In this document: positions 47,650 to 56,405 of the stretch, one piece after another | How positions within the stretch are numbered: the first letter of the stretch is position 1 | Layout of the letters: every line of letters begins with the position of its first letter | NCBI RefSeq assembly: GCF_014204945.1 | Contig: NZ_JACHMN010000003.1 | Span: 372,001-436,000 of the forward strand | Origin: Allocatelliglobosispora scoriae | GTDB lineage: Bacteria; Actinomycetota; Actinomycetes; Mycobacteriales; Micromonosporaceae | Direction of reading: 5' to 3' | DNA length: 64,000 bases | Notes under the pieces: generated by a model | The model's input: the letters and a program-made list of their open reading frames with translations, nothing else | Databases searched by the model: none | What the model was told of the DNA's origin: nothing | Position numbers and translations under genes: made by a program

Positions 47650-47740
47650 CGTGTCGGGCCGTGACTGGCGCGTCGGAGTGGGATCAACCACGAGGGAGCG
47701 GCTCGTCTTCGGACTTCATGCCGTGCGCCTGGGCCCTTTC
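47650..47740 (+). ncRNA. ZTP (pfl) riboswitch upstream of glyA
   Basis: The leader of glyA has the conserved ZTP blocks in order: CGTGACTGGCG (47660-47670), GTGGGATCAACCACGAGGGAG (47679-47699) forming the first helix region, and CCGTGCGCCTGGGC (47721-47734) closing the pseudoknot. The class senses ZMP/ZTP, a sign of folate (10-formyl-THF) shortage, and turns on one-carbon genes such as glyA. TAGACT at 47644-47649 is a plausible -10. GAGGAGG at 47750-47756 is the glyA ribosome site. Confidence 0.85.
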
Positions 47741-47760
47741 CGTCATCACGAGGAGGACCC

Positions 47761-49176
47761 ATGCTCAGCACCGAGTCGACCGCCTTCCGCAGCGCCATCG
47801 AGGCCGTCCGCGCGGTTGAGCCGCGCATCGCCGACGCCATCGGCGCGGAGCTCGCCGACCAGCGCGAATCGCTCAAGCTCATCGCCAGTGAAAACTACGC
47901 CTCGCCGGCCGTCCTGCTCGCCATGGGCAACTGGTTCAGCGACAAGTACGCCGAGGGCACCATCGGCCGCCGCTTCTACGCCGGCTGCCGCAACGTCGAC
48001 ACGGTCGAGAGCATCGCCGCCGAGCATGCCCGCGAGCTCTTCGGTGCCGAGCACGCCTATGTCCAGCCGCACTCCGGCATCGACGCCAACCTCGTCGCCT
48101 ACTGGGCGATCCTCGGCGCCAAGGTCGAGCTGCCGGGCCTGGCGAAGTTCAACGCCCGGACCGTCAACGACCTCTCCGACGCCGACTGGGCGGAGCTTCG
48201 CCGCGAGTTCGGCAACCAGCGCATGCTCGGCATGTCCCTCGACGCCGGTGGTCACCTCACGCACGGTTTCCGCCCCAACATCTCCGGCAAGATGTTCGAC
48301 CAGCGCAGCTACGGCGTGGACCCGGCCACCGGGCTCCTCGACTACGACGCGCTGCGCGCACAGGCCCGCGAGTTCAAGCCGTTGATCCTGGTGGGGGGTT
48401 ACTCGGCGTACCCCCGGCTGGTCAACTTCCGGATCATGCGCGAGATCGCCGACGAGGTCGGCGCGGTGCTCATGGTCGACATGGCCCACTTCGCCGGGCT
48501 CGTCGCGGGCAAGGTGCTCACCGGCGACTTCGACCCGGTGCCGCACGCCCAGGTCGTCACCACCACCACCCACAAGTCCCTGCGCGGCCCGCGCGGCGGC
48601 ATGGTGCTCTGCACGGGCGAGTTCGCCGACCAGGTCGACCGGGGCTGCCCGATGGTCCTCGGCGGCCCGCTGTCGCACATGATGGCGGCGAAGGCCGTGG
48701 CGTTCGCGGAGGCCCGTCAGCCGTCGTTCCAGGACTACGCGCAGGCGATCGTCGACAACGCGAAGGCGCTGGCCGAGGGCCTGATGCGGCGCGGCGCGAA
48801 GCTCGTCACCGACGGCACCGACAACCACCTGGCGATCATCGACGTGTCGAGCTACGGCCTGACCGGTCGGCAGGCGGAGCTGGCGCTGCTCGACTCGGGC
48901 ATCGTGACCAACCGCAACTCGGTGCCGCGCGATGCGAACGGTGCCTGGTACACGTCCGGCATCCGGATCGGCACCCCGGCTCTCACCACCCGCGGCCTGG
49001 GCGCCACCGAGATGGACGTGGTCGCGGGGCTGATGCACGAGGTGCTGGCGGCGACGCAGCCGGGCGAGTCCAAGGCCAAGCACGTGCTGGACGAGTCGAT
49101 CTCGTCGAAGGTGTCGGCGCAGGCGGCTGAGCTGCTGGGCAACTTCCCCCTCTACCCCACGGTAGACCTGGGCTGA
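47761..49176 (+). CDS. glyA: Serine hydroxymethyltransferase
   Basis: A 471-residue PLP enzyme interconverting serine and glycine with transfer of one carbon to tetrahydrofolate. The PLP lysine is in [14 protein letters not shown]; the substrate block [17 protein letters not shown] is near the N terminus. It is somewhat longer than the usual 420 residues and has the [12 protein letters not shown]-type insertion seen in actinobacterial long forms. Expression is probably controlled by the upstream ZTP riboswitch. Confidence 0.95.
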   Translation: MLSTESTAFRSAIEAVRAVEPRIADAIGAELADQRESLKLIASENYASPAVLLAMGNWFSDKYAEGTIGRRFYAGCRNVDTVESIAAEHARELFGAEHAYVQPHSGIDANLVAYWAILGAKVELPGLAKFNARTVNDLSDADWAELRREFGNQRMLGMSLDAGGHLTHGFRPNISGKMFDQRSYGVDPATGLLDYDALRAQAREFKPLILVGGYSAYPRLVNFRIMREIADEVGAVLMVDMAHFAGLVAGKVLTGDFDPVPHAQVVTTTTHKSLRGPRGGMVLCTGEFADQVDRGCPMVLGGPLSHMMAAKAVAFAEARQPSFQDYAQAIVDNAKALAEGLMRRGAKLVTDGTDNHLAIIDVSSYGLTGRQAELALLDSGIVTNRNSVPRDANGAWYTSGIRIGTPALTTRGLGATEMDVVAGLMHEVLAATQPGESKAKHVLDESISSKVSAQAAELLGNFPLYPTVDLG

Positions 49177-49194
49177 CGCCTGCGGCGCGTGCGT

Positions 49195-49626
49195 GATCGC
49201 GTTGTTTCCCGGAAGCTGGCCCTTCGCGGTGGGGTGAGGGGATTGTTTCCGGGAAGCAGCGCGATCTTGCGTTGTGCGGCGTGGCCGTAGCTGATGGGGC
49301 CGGGCGCGATGCGTGTATTGCCCCGCATTGCTGGCCGGGCGTCGCTCACCTGTGCGGCGTGCGGGTGCGACGTGTGCATGATCGCGTTGTTTCCCGGAAG
49401 CTGGCCCTTCGCGGTGGGGGTGAGGGGATTGTTTCCGGGAAGCAGCGCGATCTTGTGCTGTGCGGCGTGGCCGTGGCTGATGCGGCCGGGCGCGATGCGC
49501 GCATTGCCCCGCATTGCTGGCCGGGCGTCGCTCACCTGTGCGGCACAGTGCGTGATCGCGTTGTTTCCCGGAAGCTGGCCCCTCGCGGTGCGGGTGAGGG
49601 GCCACTTTCCGGGAAACAACGCGATC
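49195..49626. repeat. Tandem array of three long hairpins with spacers, between glyA and urtE
   Basis: Hairpin units occur at 49195-49266, 49380-49452 and 49554-49626, separated by two similar spacers of about 113 and 101 nt, giving 185- and 174-nt periods. Each unit begins GATCGCG and ends CGCGATC. Each has a TTCCxGGAA core in both arms, centres 41, 42 and 42 nt apart. The third unit is almost perfectly paired; in the first two, differences are mostly T opposite G, tolerated as G-U in RNA. It fills the 461-nt gap 49177-49637, where I see no gene. Confidence 0.85.
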
Positions 49627-49637
49627 ATGCGCACTGC

Positions 49638-50330
49638 CTAGACCGACAACGCCTCGCGGACCCGGGGGGTCGCCTCCAGGTCGGCTGGGCCGGAGGCGGT
49701 GGTGCGGCCCGCGGCCAGGACGTAGTAGTTGTCCGCCGCCGACAGGGCGAACCCCAGATGCTGCTCCACCAGGAGAATCGCGATCCCCGCCTGGGCCAAC
49801 GCGACGATCTTCTGCTCGATCTCCGCCACCACCGACGGCTGGATGCCCTCGGTGGGTTCGTCGAGCAGGAGCAGGCGGGGCCTGGTGATGAGGGCCCGAG
49901 CGATCGCGAGCTGCTGGCGCTGGCCGCCGGAGAGCAGGCCCGCCCGCCGCCGCAGCAGCTCCTTGAGGGCGGGGAACATCTCCAGGGCCTCGGCGAGGGA
50001 TTCCCTGCCGTCCCGGCGGCCGTCGGCGATGAGCTGGAGGTTCTCGGCGGTGGTGAGGTGGGGGAAGCACTGCTGGCCCTGCGGTACGTAGGCCATGCCC
50101 CGCGCGACCCGATCGTGGGGAGCCAGGCGGGTGATGTCGTCGCCGTCGAGGGTGATCGTGCCGCGTTTGGGCTTGAGCAGGCCGATCGCGGCTCGCAGCA
50201 GGGTCGATTTGCCCGCGCCGTTGTGGCCGAGGACCGCCGTGACGCCCTGGGTCTCGACCGTGACGGAGACGCCGTGCAGGACGGTGCTGCGGCCGTACCC
50301 GACCTCGACGTTGGAGATCTTCAGCATCAT
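49638..50330 (-). CDS. urtE: Urea ABC transporter ATP-binding protein UrtE
   Basis: A 230-residue branched-chain-type ABC ATPase (LivF class) with Walker A GHNGAGKST, signature LSGGQRQQ and Walker B LLLLDEPTEGIQP; the IQP after Walker B is typical of UrtE. It is last in the operon urtABCDE and overlaps urtD by ATGA. Confidence 0.92.
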   Translation of the reverse strand: MMLKISNVEVGYGRSTVLHGVSVTVETQGVTAVLGHNGAGKSTLLRAAIGLLKPKRGTITLDGDDITRLAPHDRVARGMAYVPQGQQCFPHLTTAENLQLIADGRRDGRESLAEALEMFPALKELLRRRAGLLSGGQRQQLAIARALITRPRLLLLDEPTEGIQPSVVAEIEQKIVALAQAGIAILLVEQHLGFALSAADNYYVLAAGRTTASGPADLEATPRVREALSV

Positions 50331-51109
50331 GCCTCCACTGCTTGGTGGCCCAGGTAGACCTCCTGGACGCGGGGATCGGCCTGGACCTGGGCGACCGTGC
50401 CCTCGCTGAGCACCCGCCCGCCGTGCAGCACGGTGACCGTGCGGGCGAACCGGCGCAGGAACTCCATGTCGTGCTCGATCACGACGACCGTCCGGTGCTC
50501 GGCGAGCAGGCTGAGCAGCTCGCCGGTGGCGTCGCGCTCCTCGTGGCTCATCCCGGCGACGGGTTCGTCGAGCAGCAGCAGGCGCGCGTTCTGCACCAGC
50601 AGCATGCCGATCTCCAGCCACTGCTTCTGGCCGTGGGCCAGAGTGCCCGCGAGCTGGTCGCGCTGGTCGACGAGGCCCACGGTGGTCAGCGCTTCCGCGA
50701 CATCGTCGGGTACGCCACCCCGCCGCCGCAGCATCGTCCACGCACTGCGTCCGGCGCCTGCGGCGATGTCCAGGTTCTGCAGGACCGTCAGCTCCTCGAA
50801 GACCGTGGCGGTCTGGAAGGTGCGCCCGACACCGAGCCGGGCGATCCGGTGCACGTCCCGTCCGAGCAGTTCGAGCTCGCCGAAGCGGGCCGATCCGGTC
50901 GCCTTGACCAGGCCGGTGACCGCGTCGACGAGCGTGGTCTTGCCCGCGCCGTTGGGTCCGATGAGGAACCGAAGGTCGCCGACGGGCACCGTGAGGTCGA
51001 CCCCGTCGACGGCGACGAACCCGTCGAAGACGACCCGCAGATCGGTGATCTGCAACGCGGGCGGCCCGGCGGGGTGCGCCGGTGCCGCAGCGGAGGGCTC
51101 GGTGGTCAT
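50327..51109 (-). CDS. urtD: Urea ABC transporter ATP-binding protein UrtD
   Basis: A 260-residue ABC ATPase (LivG class) with Walker A GPNGAGKTT, degenerate signature LAHGQKQW (usual for UrtD) and Walker B LLLLDEPVAGMS. The N terminus has a short Ala/Pro-rich extension. ATGA overlaps on both sides with urtC and urtE. Confidence 0.92.
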   Translation of the reverse strand: MTTEPSAAAPAHPAGPPALQITDLRVVFDGFVAVDGVDLTVPVGDLRFLIGPNGAGKTTLVDAVTGLVKATGSARFGELELLGRDVHRIARLGVGRTFQTATVFEELTVLQNLDIAAGAGRSAWTMLRRRGGVPDDVAEALTTVGLVDQRDQLAGTLAHGQKQWLEIGMLLVQNARLLLLDEPVAGMSHEERDATGELLSLLAEHRTVVVIEHDMEFLRRFARTVTVLHGGRVLSEGTVAQVQADPRVQEVYLGHQAVEA

Positions 51110-52224
51110 GCGGATGCTCCTTCCAGGACGGTGGCCGGTGGTTGCGCCGGGGCGGTCGGCTCGGCGGGTGCGGCCGGCCGGGTGCGCCGCCGGACCATGC
51201 CTACCAGGGAGGCGAGCCCGCCCGGCAGGAACGCCACGACCACGACGAAGAGGAGCCCCTGCAGGTAGGTCCAGGTGCCGGGGAACTTCTCCGACAGTGC
51301 AGTCCGCGCCCACGCCACGGCCACCGCGCCGAGCACCGGGCCGAGCAGTGCCGCCCGGCCGCCGACGGCGACGCCGATGACGAACTCGATCGACGGCACG
51401 ATGCCGATGAGGGCGGGGGAGATGATGCCGACGGCCGGTACGAAGAGGGCTCCGGCGAGACCCGCCATGCCGGCCGCGACCACGTAGGCGACGAGCTTGA
51501 CGTTGGCCGGGTTGTAGCCGAGGAAGCGGACCCGTTCCTCGGAGTCGCGGACGGCGACGAGCAGCTCGCCGTAGCGGCTCTGCATCAGCTGCCGGGCGAG
51601 GGCGAGGAGCACCAGCAGCACGGCGGCGACGATGAAGTAGACCATCCGCTTGTTGACCGGGTCGGCGAGGTCGTAGCCGAAGAAGCCCTTGATGTCGGTG
51701 AGGCCGTTGGTGCCGCCGGTGGTGCCCTGCTGGCCGATGAGGAAGATGACGAGCGCGGCGGCGAGGGCCTGGCTGAGGATCGCGAAGTAGGCGCCCCGCA
51801 CCCGGCGCCGGAAGACGAGCGAGCCGAGCAGGAAGGCGACGAGCATCGGCAGCAGCATCGTCGCGGCGAGCGCGAAGAACGGGTTGGCGAACGGTTTCCA
51901 CCAGCCCGGCAGCTCGTCGAGCTGGCCGTAGAGCTCCATGAAGTCCGGCATGTTGCCCTCACCGGCGTCGGCGAGCTTGAGGTGCATCGCCATGGCGTAC
52001 CCGCCGAGTCCGAAGAAGACCCCCTGACCGAGCGTGAGCATGCCACCGCGACCCCAGGCGAGGCCGATCCCGACCGCGACCATCGCGATGCAGAGGTATT
52101 TCGCGAGCAGGCTGAGCCGGAAGTCGGTGAGCGCGACCGGCGCGACGGCGAAGAGCAGGATCGCGCCGAGGGCGAAGCCGAGGCCCGCGCGGGCCCGAGT
52201 GCGTTTGCTGATCCAGTCGATCAT
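51106..52224 (-). CDS. urtC: Urea ABC transporter permease UrtC
   Basis: A 372-residue permease (LivM class) with about ten helices, the family stretch GGMLTLGQGVFFGLGGYAMAMHLK and the cytoplasmic loop VRDSEERVRFLGYNPANVKL that contacts the ATPases. A Pro/Ala-rich C-terminal tail is extra. ATGA overlap with urtB. Confidence 0.92.
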   Translation of the reverse strand: MIDWISKRTRARAGLGFALGAILLFAVAPVALTDFRLSLLAKYLCIAMVAVGIGLAWGRGGMLTLGQGVFFGLGGYAMAMHLKLADAGEGNMPDFMELYGQLDELPGWWKPFANPFFALAATMLLPMLVAFLLGSLVFRRRVRGAYFAILSQALAAALVIFLIGQQGTTGGTNGLTDIKGFFGYDLADPVNKRMVYFIVAAVLLVLLALARQLMQSRYGELLVAVRDSEERVRFLGYNPANVKLVAYVVAAGMAGLAGALFVPAVGIISPALIGIVPSIEFVIGVAVGGRAALLGPVLGAVAVAWARTALSEKFPGTWTYLQGLLFVVVVAFLPGGLASLVGMVRRRTRPAAPAEPTAPAQPPATVLEGASA

Positions 52225-53123
52225 GCGAGGCTCCTGGTACGCAGCGTGAACATGCCCTGCGGCCGCCACTGGAGGAAGGCGACGATCGCCACGAAGACGA
52301 TCACCTTGGCGACGCTGAGGGTGGTGAGGTATTCGACGCTGGACTGCAGGACGCCGAGGGTGAAGGCCACGATCACGCTCCCCTTGAGCTGGCCGATGCC
52401 GCCGACCACGACGACGAGGAAGGCATCGATGATGATGTTGGTGCCCATGGTCGGGCCGATCGGGCCGAGCAGTGTCAGCGCCACCCCCGCGATCCCGGCG
52501 AGGCCCGAGCCGATGAAGAAGGTGAGCCGGTCGACCCTGCCGGTGGGGATGCCGGAGACGGCGGCGAGGTCGCGGTTCTGCACGACGGCGCGGATCCGGC
52601 GGCCCAGCGACGTGAAGCGCAGCGCCATCGTCAGCGCGCCGATCGCGAGGACGACGAGCAGCAGGATGAAGAGCCGGTTGTTGGCGATCGTCAGCTCGAC
52701 CCCGTCGGCGCTGGTGAAGAGCTTGACGTTGCCGGTGAGGAGGTCGGGCGCCCGGGTCTGCACGTTGGGGGTGCCGAAGATGTCGCGGGCGACCTGCTGC
52801 AGGATCAGCGAGACGCCCCAGGTCACGAGCAAGGTGTCGAGCGGCCGCGTGTAGAGGCGCCGGATGAGCAGCCACTCCAGGGCGACGCCCATGAGGCCCG
52901 CCACCGCGAAGGCGATCGGCAGCGCGATCAGCAGGGAGACACCGGCATCGCTGATCACCTGCTGCAGGACATAGGTGGTGTACGCACCGGCCATGATGAA
53001 CTCGCCGTGCGCCATGTTGATCACGTTCATCTGCCCGAACGTCAGCGACAGTCCGAGCGCGATGAGCAGCAGCACAGCGCCGATGCTGATGCCGGTAAAG
53101 AACTGGCTGAGAACCAGGGTCAT
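52221..53123 (-). CDS. urtB: Urea ABC transporter permease UrtB
   Basis: A 300-residue permease (LivH class) with GLSLTFGQMNVINMAHGEFIMAGAY near the N terminus and the conserved RRIRAVVQNRDLAAVSGIPT loop. It lies 74 nt after urtA with a hairpin in the gap; the start ATG follows GAGGAGG. Confidence 0.92.
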   Translation of the reverse strand: MTLVLSQFFTGISIGAVLLLIALGLSLTFGQMNVINMAHGEFIMAGAYTTYVLQQVISDAGVSLLIALPIAFAVAGLMGVALEWLLIRRLYTRPLDTLLVTWGVSLILQQVARDIFGTPNVQTRAPDLLTGNVKLFTSADGVELTIANNRLFILLLVVLAIGALTMALRFTSLGRRIRAVVQNRDLAAVSGIPTGRVDRLTFFIGSGLAGIAGVALTLLGPIGPTMGTNIIIDAFLVVVVGGIGQLKGSVIVAFTLGVLQSSVEYLTTLSVAKVIVFVAIVAFLQWRPQGMFTLRTRSLA

Positions 53124-53150
53124 GGCTCGGCCTCCTCTATGGACGGTGAG

Positions 53151-53179
53151 GGCGGGTGGCGCATCGAGCGCCACCCGCC
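53151..53179 (-). terminator. Intra-operon hairpin between urtA and urtB
   Basis: 53151-53162 pairs perfectly with 53168-53179 around a 5-nt loop, 18 nt past the urtA stop. Such hairpins often allow partial read-through and protect the 3' end of a binding-protein mRNA, giving more binding protein than permease. Confidence 0.7.
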
Positions 53180-53197
53180 GGGAGAACTACCGGTCGA

Positions 53198-54442
53198 TCA
53201 GGACAGGCCCGCGGCCCACGGGTAGCCCTTGAGGTAGGGGTCCGGCTTGACCGGCTGGCCCGAGTTCCACACCTCGGTGATCAGGCCGTCCGCGCCGATC
53301 TTGCCGATGCGGGCGGTCTTGGAGATGTGCTGGGTGGCGCCGTCGATCGTGACCAGGCCCTCCGGTGCGTCGAAGGTGATGCCGTCCGACGCCGCCTTGA
53401 CCTTCTCCACGTCGAACGACTTGGCCTTCTCGACCATCGCCTTCCAGAGGTAGACCGAGACGTAGGCGGCCTCCATCGGGTCGCTCGTCGGCTTGTCCGC
53501 GCCGAACTTCGCCTTGTACGCCTTGACGAACTTGTCGTTGGCCGCACCCGGCGTCGTCTGGTAGTAGTTCCACGCCGTGAGCTGGTCGGCGAGGTACTGC
53601 GTGCCGATCGACTTGACCTCCTCCTCGGCGATCGAGACCGAGACGACCGGCATCGTCGCGGCGGTGAGCCCGGCCGACTTGTACTCCTTGAAGAAGGCCA
53701 CGTTGCTGTCGCCGTTGAGGGTGTTGAAGACCGCGTCGGCCTTGGACGCCTTGACCTTGTTGGTGATCGTGCCGAACTCGGTCGAGCCGAGCGGCGCGTA
53801 GTCCTCGCCGAGCACGGTCATGCCGTTGGCGGCGGCGTACGCCTTGATGATCTTGTTTGCGGTGCGTGGGAAGACGTAGTCGGAGCCGACCAGGTAGACC
53901 GTCTTCTTGCCCTGCGCCTTGAGGTAGTCCAGGCCCGGCACGATCTGCTGGTTGGTGGTCGCACCCGTGTAGAAGATGTAGGGCGACTGCTCCAGGCCTT
54001 CATATTGCACGGGGTAGAACAGCAGCGCCTTGTTGGACTCGAAGACCGGCTTGACCGCCTTGCGGCTGGCCGAGGTCCAGCAGCCGAAGACCGCGACGAC
54101 CCGGTCCTCCTTGATGAGCTTGGTCGCCTTCTCCGCGAAGGTCGGCCAGTCCGAGGCGCCGTCCTCGCTGATCGGCTCGATCTTCTTGCCGAGGACGCCA
54201 CCGGCCGCGTTGATCTCCTCGACGGCGAGCTTGATCGAGTCGCGCACGGTGACCTCGGAGATCGCCATCGTGCCCGAGAGCGAGTTGAGCAGGCCCACCT
54301 TGACGGTGTCGCCGGAGGTGTCGGCCGTGACACCGGCACCGGTCGCGCCCTCGCCGGTCTTGCTGCCGCATGCGGTCAATGCGACCGCGGCGACGAGAAT
54401 TGCGCTGCACGCCATCAGGCGGCGTCCGCGGAACCTGGACAT
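53198..54442 (-). CDS. urtA: Urea ABC transporter substrate-binding lipoprotein UrtA
   Basis: 414 residues. The lipoprotein signal ends in ALTAC (Cys about 26) and is followed by the periplasmic-binding type 1 fold with UrtA hallmarks [37 protein letters not shown] and [16 protein letters not shown] start with AAGGAG 5 nt upstream. Its role is high-affinity urea capture feeding the urease encoded 4 kb away. Confidence 0.95.
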   Translation of the reverse strand: MSRFRGRRLMACSAILVAAVALTACGSKTGEGATGAGVTADTSGDTVKVGLLNSLSGTMAISEVTVRDSIKLAVEEINAAGGVLGKKIEPISEDGASDWPTFAEKATKLIKEDRVVAVFGCWTSASRKAVKPVFESNKALLFYPVQYEGLEQSPYIFYTGATTNQQIVPGLDYLKAQGKKTVYLVGSDYVFPRTANKIIKAYAAANGMTVLGEDYAPLGSTEFGTITNKVKASKADAVFNTLNGDSNVAFFKEYKSAGLTAATMPVVSVSIAEEEVKSIGTQYLADQLTAWNYYQTTPGAANDKFVKAYKAKFGADKPTSDPMEAAYVSVYLWKAMVEKAKSFDVEKVKAASDGITFDAPEGLVTIDGATQHISKTARIGKIGADGLITEVWNSGQPVKPDPYLKGYPWAAGLS

Positions 54443-54831
54443 CAAATCTCCTTGCTAGGCAGGGGAAGTATCAGTCGAATGCTCATTGAGTGGCACCGCT
54501 GCATTGCGGGCGGATAGATTGCGCACAACGGCCGGCCCGGCCGGTTGTGCCAGCTGGTTCCCGCCTCAGGGCTGGGTAGGCAAAGCCTCGTGGAGCCTCG
54601 TTGCGCGGATGTTTCAACACCCTTAATTGGCTGTTTCTATAAAGCCGTCCACAAAGGACTCTGAACAATAGAAAACGAGCCAGCGCATTGCTTCGCACAA
54701 ATGCAGAATGCATTCATGGGATAGCCGATGCGTTGGCTCGTCGTCTTTGCTATGGGTCGGCACGCCGGGTGGTGCTACCCGAAATGCTTCACGCAGGAAG
54801 TATCTCGGCGGCGTACGTGCCGTGTCAAGGC
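54443..54831 (-). promoter_or_regulatory. 389-nt urtA leader and promoter region
   Basis: There is no gene here. The stretch is AT-rich around 54600-54700 and contains the GlnR-like box listed next. A hairpin at 54523-54550 (GCACAAC/GTTGTGC ends with a GGCCGG core, one bulge) would lie in the urtA 5' leader if transcription starts near the box. No leader ORF with a good ribosome site was identified. Confidence 0.45.
54611..54648 (-). promoter_or_regulatory. Candidate GlnR binding site for urtABCDE
   Basis: Two GAAAC half-sites (minus strand, 54637-54633 and 54615-54611) are exactly 22 nt apart, the spacing of the GTnAC-n6-GAAAC tandem motif of actinobacterial GlnR. The intervening a-type half-sites (ACGGC and TTAAG) are degenerate. 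GlnR regulates urea uptake and urease in related genera, so the site is plausible, though the match is incomplete. Confidence 0.5.
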
Positions 54832-55902
54832 CTACAGTTCCGCGACGACCGTGAACTCCAGCGCATGCGCTTCGGCGAGATAGATGCGCTGGCTGACGTG
54901 CCTGCGCCGCAACCGCATCAGGCCGCGCGGGCCCTCATAGGACACCGCGTCGGCGCCCGCACCGATCGCCCGCACGTCGAGGGTCCGCGCCTGTGCGATC
55001 AGCGCCGCCAGCAGCAGCACGCCCTCGTAGCAGGATTCGCCGAGGCTGCCGAGCTGCGGGGCGTCGATGCCGAAGCGCCTGGCGTACTGGCCGTGGAAGT
55101 CCAGGTTCTCCGGGGTGATCATGGAGGCGAAGAAACCGGCCGTGCTGAACAGGCCCCTGGTCGCGCCCGCACCGCTGGCGAGCAGCATGTTCTCGTCCAT
55201 CAGCGTGCTCAGGCGCAGGCAGCGCTGGTCCAGACCGGACGCGGCGAACGCCCGGTTGAACCGCACCGCGTCGTTGCCGACCAGCAGCATCAGCACCGCA
55301 TCCGCGCCGGACTGCTCGATGCGGCGCAGGACGTCGGCGAAGTCGTGCGTACCCAACGGGAGATAGGTCTCGCCCGCGATGCGCGAGCCGCCGTCGGTGG
55401 CGTAGCGGCGCGCGGCCCGGGCGGTCTGCCGCGGCCACACGTAGTCGTTGCCGACGATGTGCCACCGGCGCACCCGCTGCTCGCGGGTGAGCAGGCGCAT
55501 CGCGGGCTGAAGCTGGTTGGCGGGCGTCTCGCTGGTCAGGAAGACGCCCTCGGTCGTCTCGCCGCCCTCATAGAGCGCCGTGTAGACATAGGGGACGCGG
55601 TGCGCGATGCGCGGCGCGAGAGCCTGGCGCACCGACGAGATGTGCCAGCCCGTGACGCCCTGCACCAGGCCGAGCGAGACGAGCGACTCGACCTCCGCCG
55701 CGACCCGCTCCGGGTGCGCGCCGCCGTCGACCGGGATCAGCCGCAGCTCCCGGCCGAGCACCCCGCCGGCCCGGTTGACCTCCTCGACCGCGAGCTGCGC
55801 GCAGAGCTCGCACGTCGGCCCGAAGATGCCCGCCGGACCCTGCATCGGAAAGACCAGCGCGACATGCAGGGTCGAGTCGTCCGGCAGTGCGAGCCGAGGC
55901 AT
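54832..55902 (-). CDS. AmiC/UrtA-like amide-binding protein without signal peptide
   Basis: 356 residues with the type 1 periplasmic-binding fold (LHVALVFPMQGPAGIFGPTC; VEEVNRAGGVLGRELRLI; GNDYVWPRQTARAARRY; DAVLMLLVGNDAVRFNRAF). It starts directly with the fold and has no export signal or lipobox, like Pseudomonas AmiC, a cytoplasmic amide sensor. No AmiR partner is present. Its place between urtA and the urease locus suggests sensing of urea or a short amide. Upstream in-frame codons lack a ribosome site. Confidence 0.8.
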   Translation of the reverse strand: MPRLALPDDSTLHVALVFPMQGPAGIFGPTCELCAQLAVEEVNRAGGVLGRELRLIPVDGGAHPERVAAEVESLVSLGLVQGVTGWHISSVRQALAPRIAHRVPYVYTALYEGGETTEGVFLTSETPANQLQPAMRLLTREQRVRRWHIVGNDYVWPRQTARAARRYATDGGSRIAGETYLPLGTHDFADVLRRIEQSGADAVLMLLVGNDAVRFNRAFAASGLDQRCLRLSTLMDENMLLASGAGATRGLFSTAGFFASMITPENLDFHGQYARRFGIDAPQLGSLGESCYEGVLLLAALIAQARTLDVRAIGAGADAVSYEGPRGLMRLRRRHVSQRIYLAEAHALEFTVVAEL

Positions 55903-55943
55903 AGCGACATGATTGCGTGGTCGGCGCCCGGACCGGAAGACCA

Positions 55944-55972
55944 TTCCACAAGCTGGAGCCATTCTGTAGCAT
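55944..55972 (+). promoter_or_regulatory. Promoter of the marR gene, probably leaderless
   Basis: TTCCAC (55944-55949) and TAGCAT (55967-55972) are 17 nt apart. The -10 ends 7 nt before the GTG, so transcription would begin at the start codon, consistent with the missing Shine-Dalgarno sequence. Confidence 0.5.
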
Positions 55973-55979
55973 CGGCACC

Positions 55980-56405
55980 GTGGGCCTCTCCCAACCGGAC
56001 CTGATGCAGTTGCTGACCCGTGCGGAGCGCCTGTTGGCCCGCCGGGTGGCGGAGATCGTCGCCGACGAGGGCCACACCATCGACGGCTGGCGGGTCATCT
56101 CGCTGCTCGCGGACGGTGCCGGGCACCCGATGACCGCCATCGCCGACCAGGTCTTCCTGCCGCCGGGCACGCTCACCAAGCTCGTCGACCACCTCGTCGA
56201 GCACAACCTGGTCCACCGCAAGGTCGATCCGGAGGACCGCCGCCGCATCCGCGCCTATCTGACCCCGCGCGGTCGGGCCATGCACGAGCGGGTCGACGCC
56301 CGGGTGCAGGCGAGCATCGCGGGCCTCTCGGCCGACGACGCCCACCTGCGTTCCCTGCTGGCCGGGCTGGTCGAAGCGATGGAGCAGCGGCCCGCACTCG
56401 TCTAG
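55980..56405 (+). CDS. MarR-family transcriptional regulator
   Basis: A 141-residue winged-helix regulator. The recognition region is MTAIADQVFLPPGTLTKLVDHLVEHNLVHRKVDPEDRRRIRAYLTPRG, with the MarR wing motif DxRRxRAYLT. It is divergent from the AmiC-like gene and might control it or the urt genes. GTG start. The stop overlaps the convergent lipoprotein gene by 4 nt. Confidence 0.88.
   Translation: MGLSQPDLMQLLTRAERLLARRVAEIVADEGHTIDGWRVISLLADGAGHPMTAIADQVFLPPGTLTKLVDHLVEHNLVHRKVDPEDRRRIRAYLTPRGRAMHERVDARVQASIAGLSADDAHLRSLLAGLVEAMEQRPALV

Noticed and set aside
45079-47691. 870-codon minus-strand frame opposite the PBP gene
   Set aside because: The plus-strand frame has intact PBP motifs; the minus frame shows no recognisable domain and is a GC-driven shadow. 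The same applies to long antisense frames at 2248-3501, 15970-17928, 34622-36298, 51082-52854 and 60971-62494.
49195-49626. CRISPR-like array
   Set aside because: Only three repeats of about 72 nt with similar, not unique, spacers of 100-113 nt, no cas genes, and repeats that are long hairpins. It does not fit a CRISPR array.
54688-56004. 438-codon plus-strand frame downstream of the urtA promoter region
   Set aside because: It is antisense to the AmiC-like gene, which has clear family motifs; the plus frame has none.
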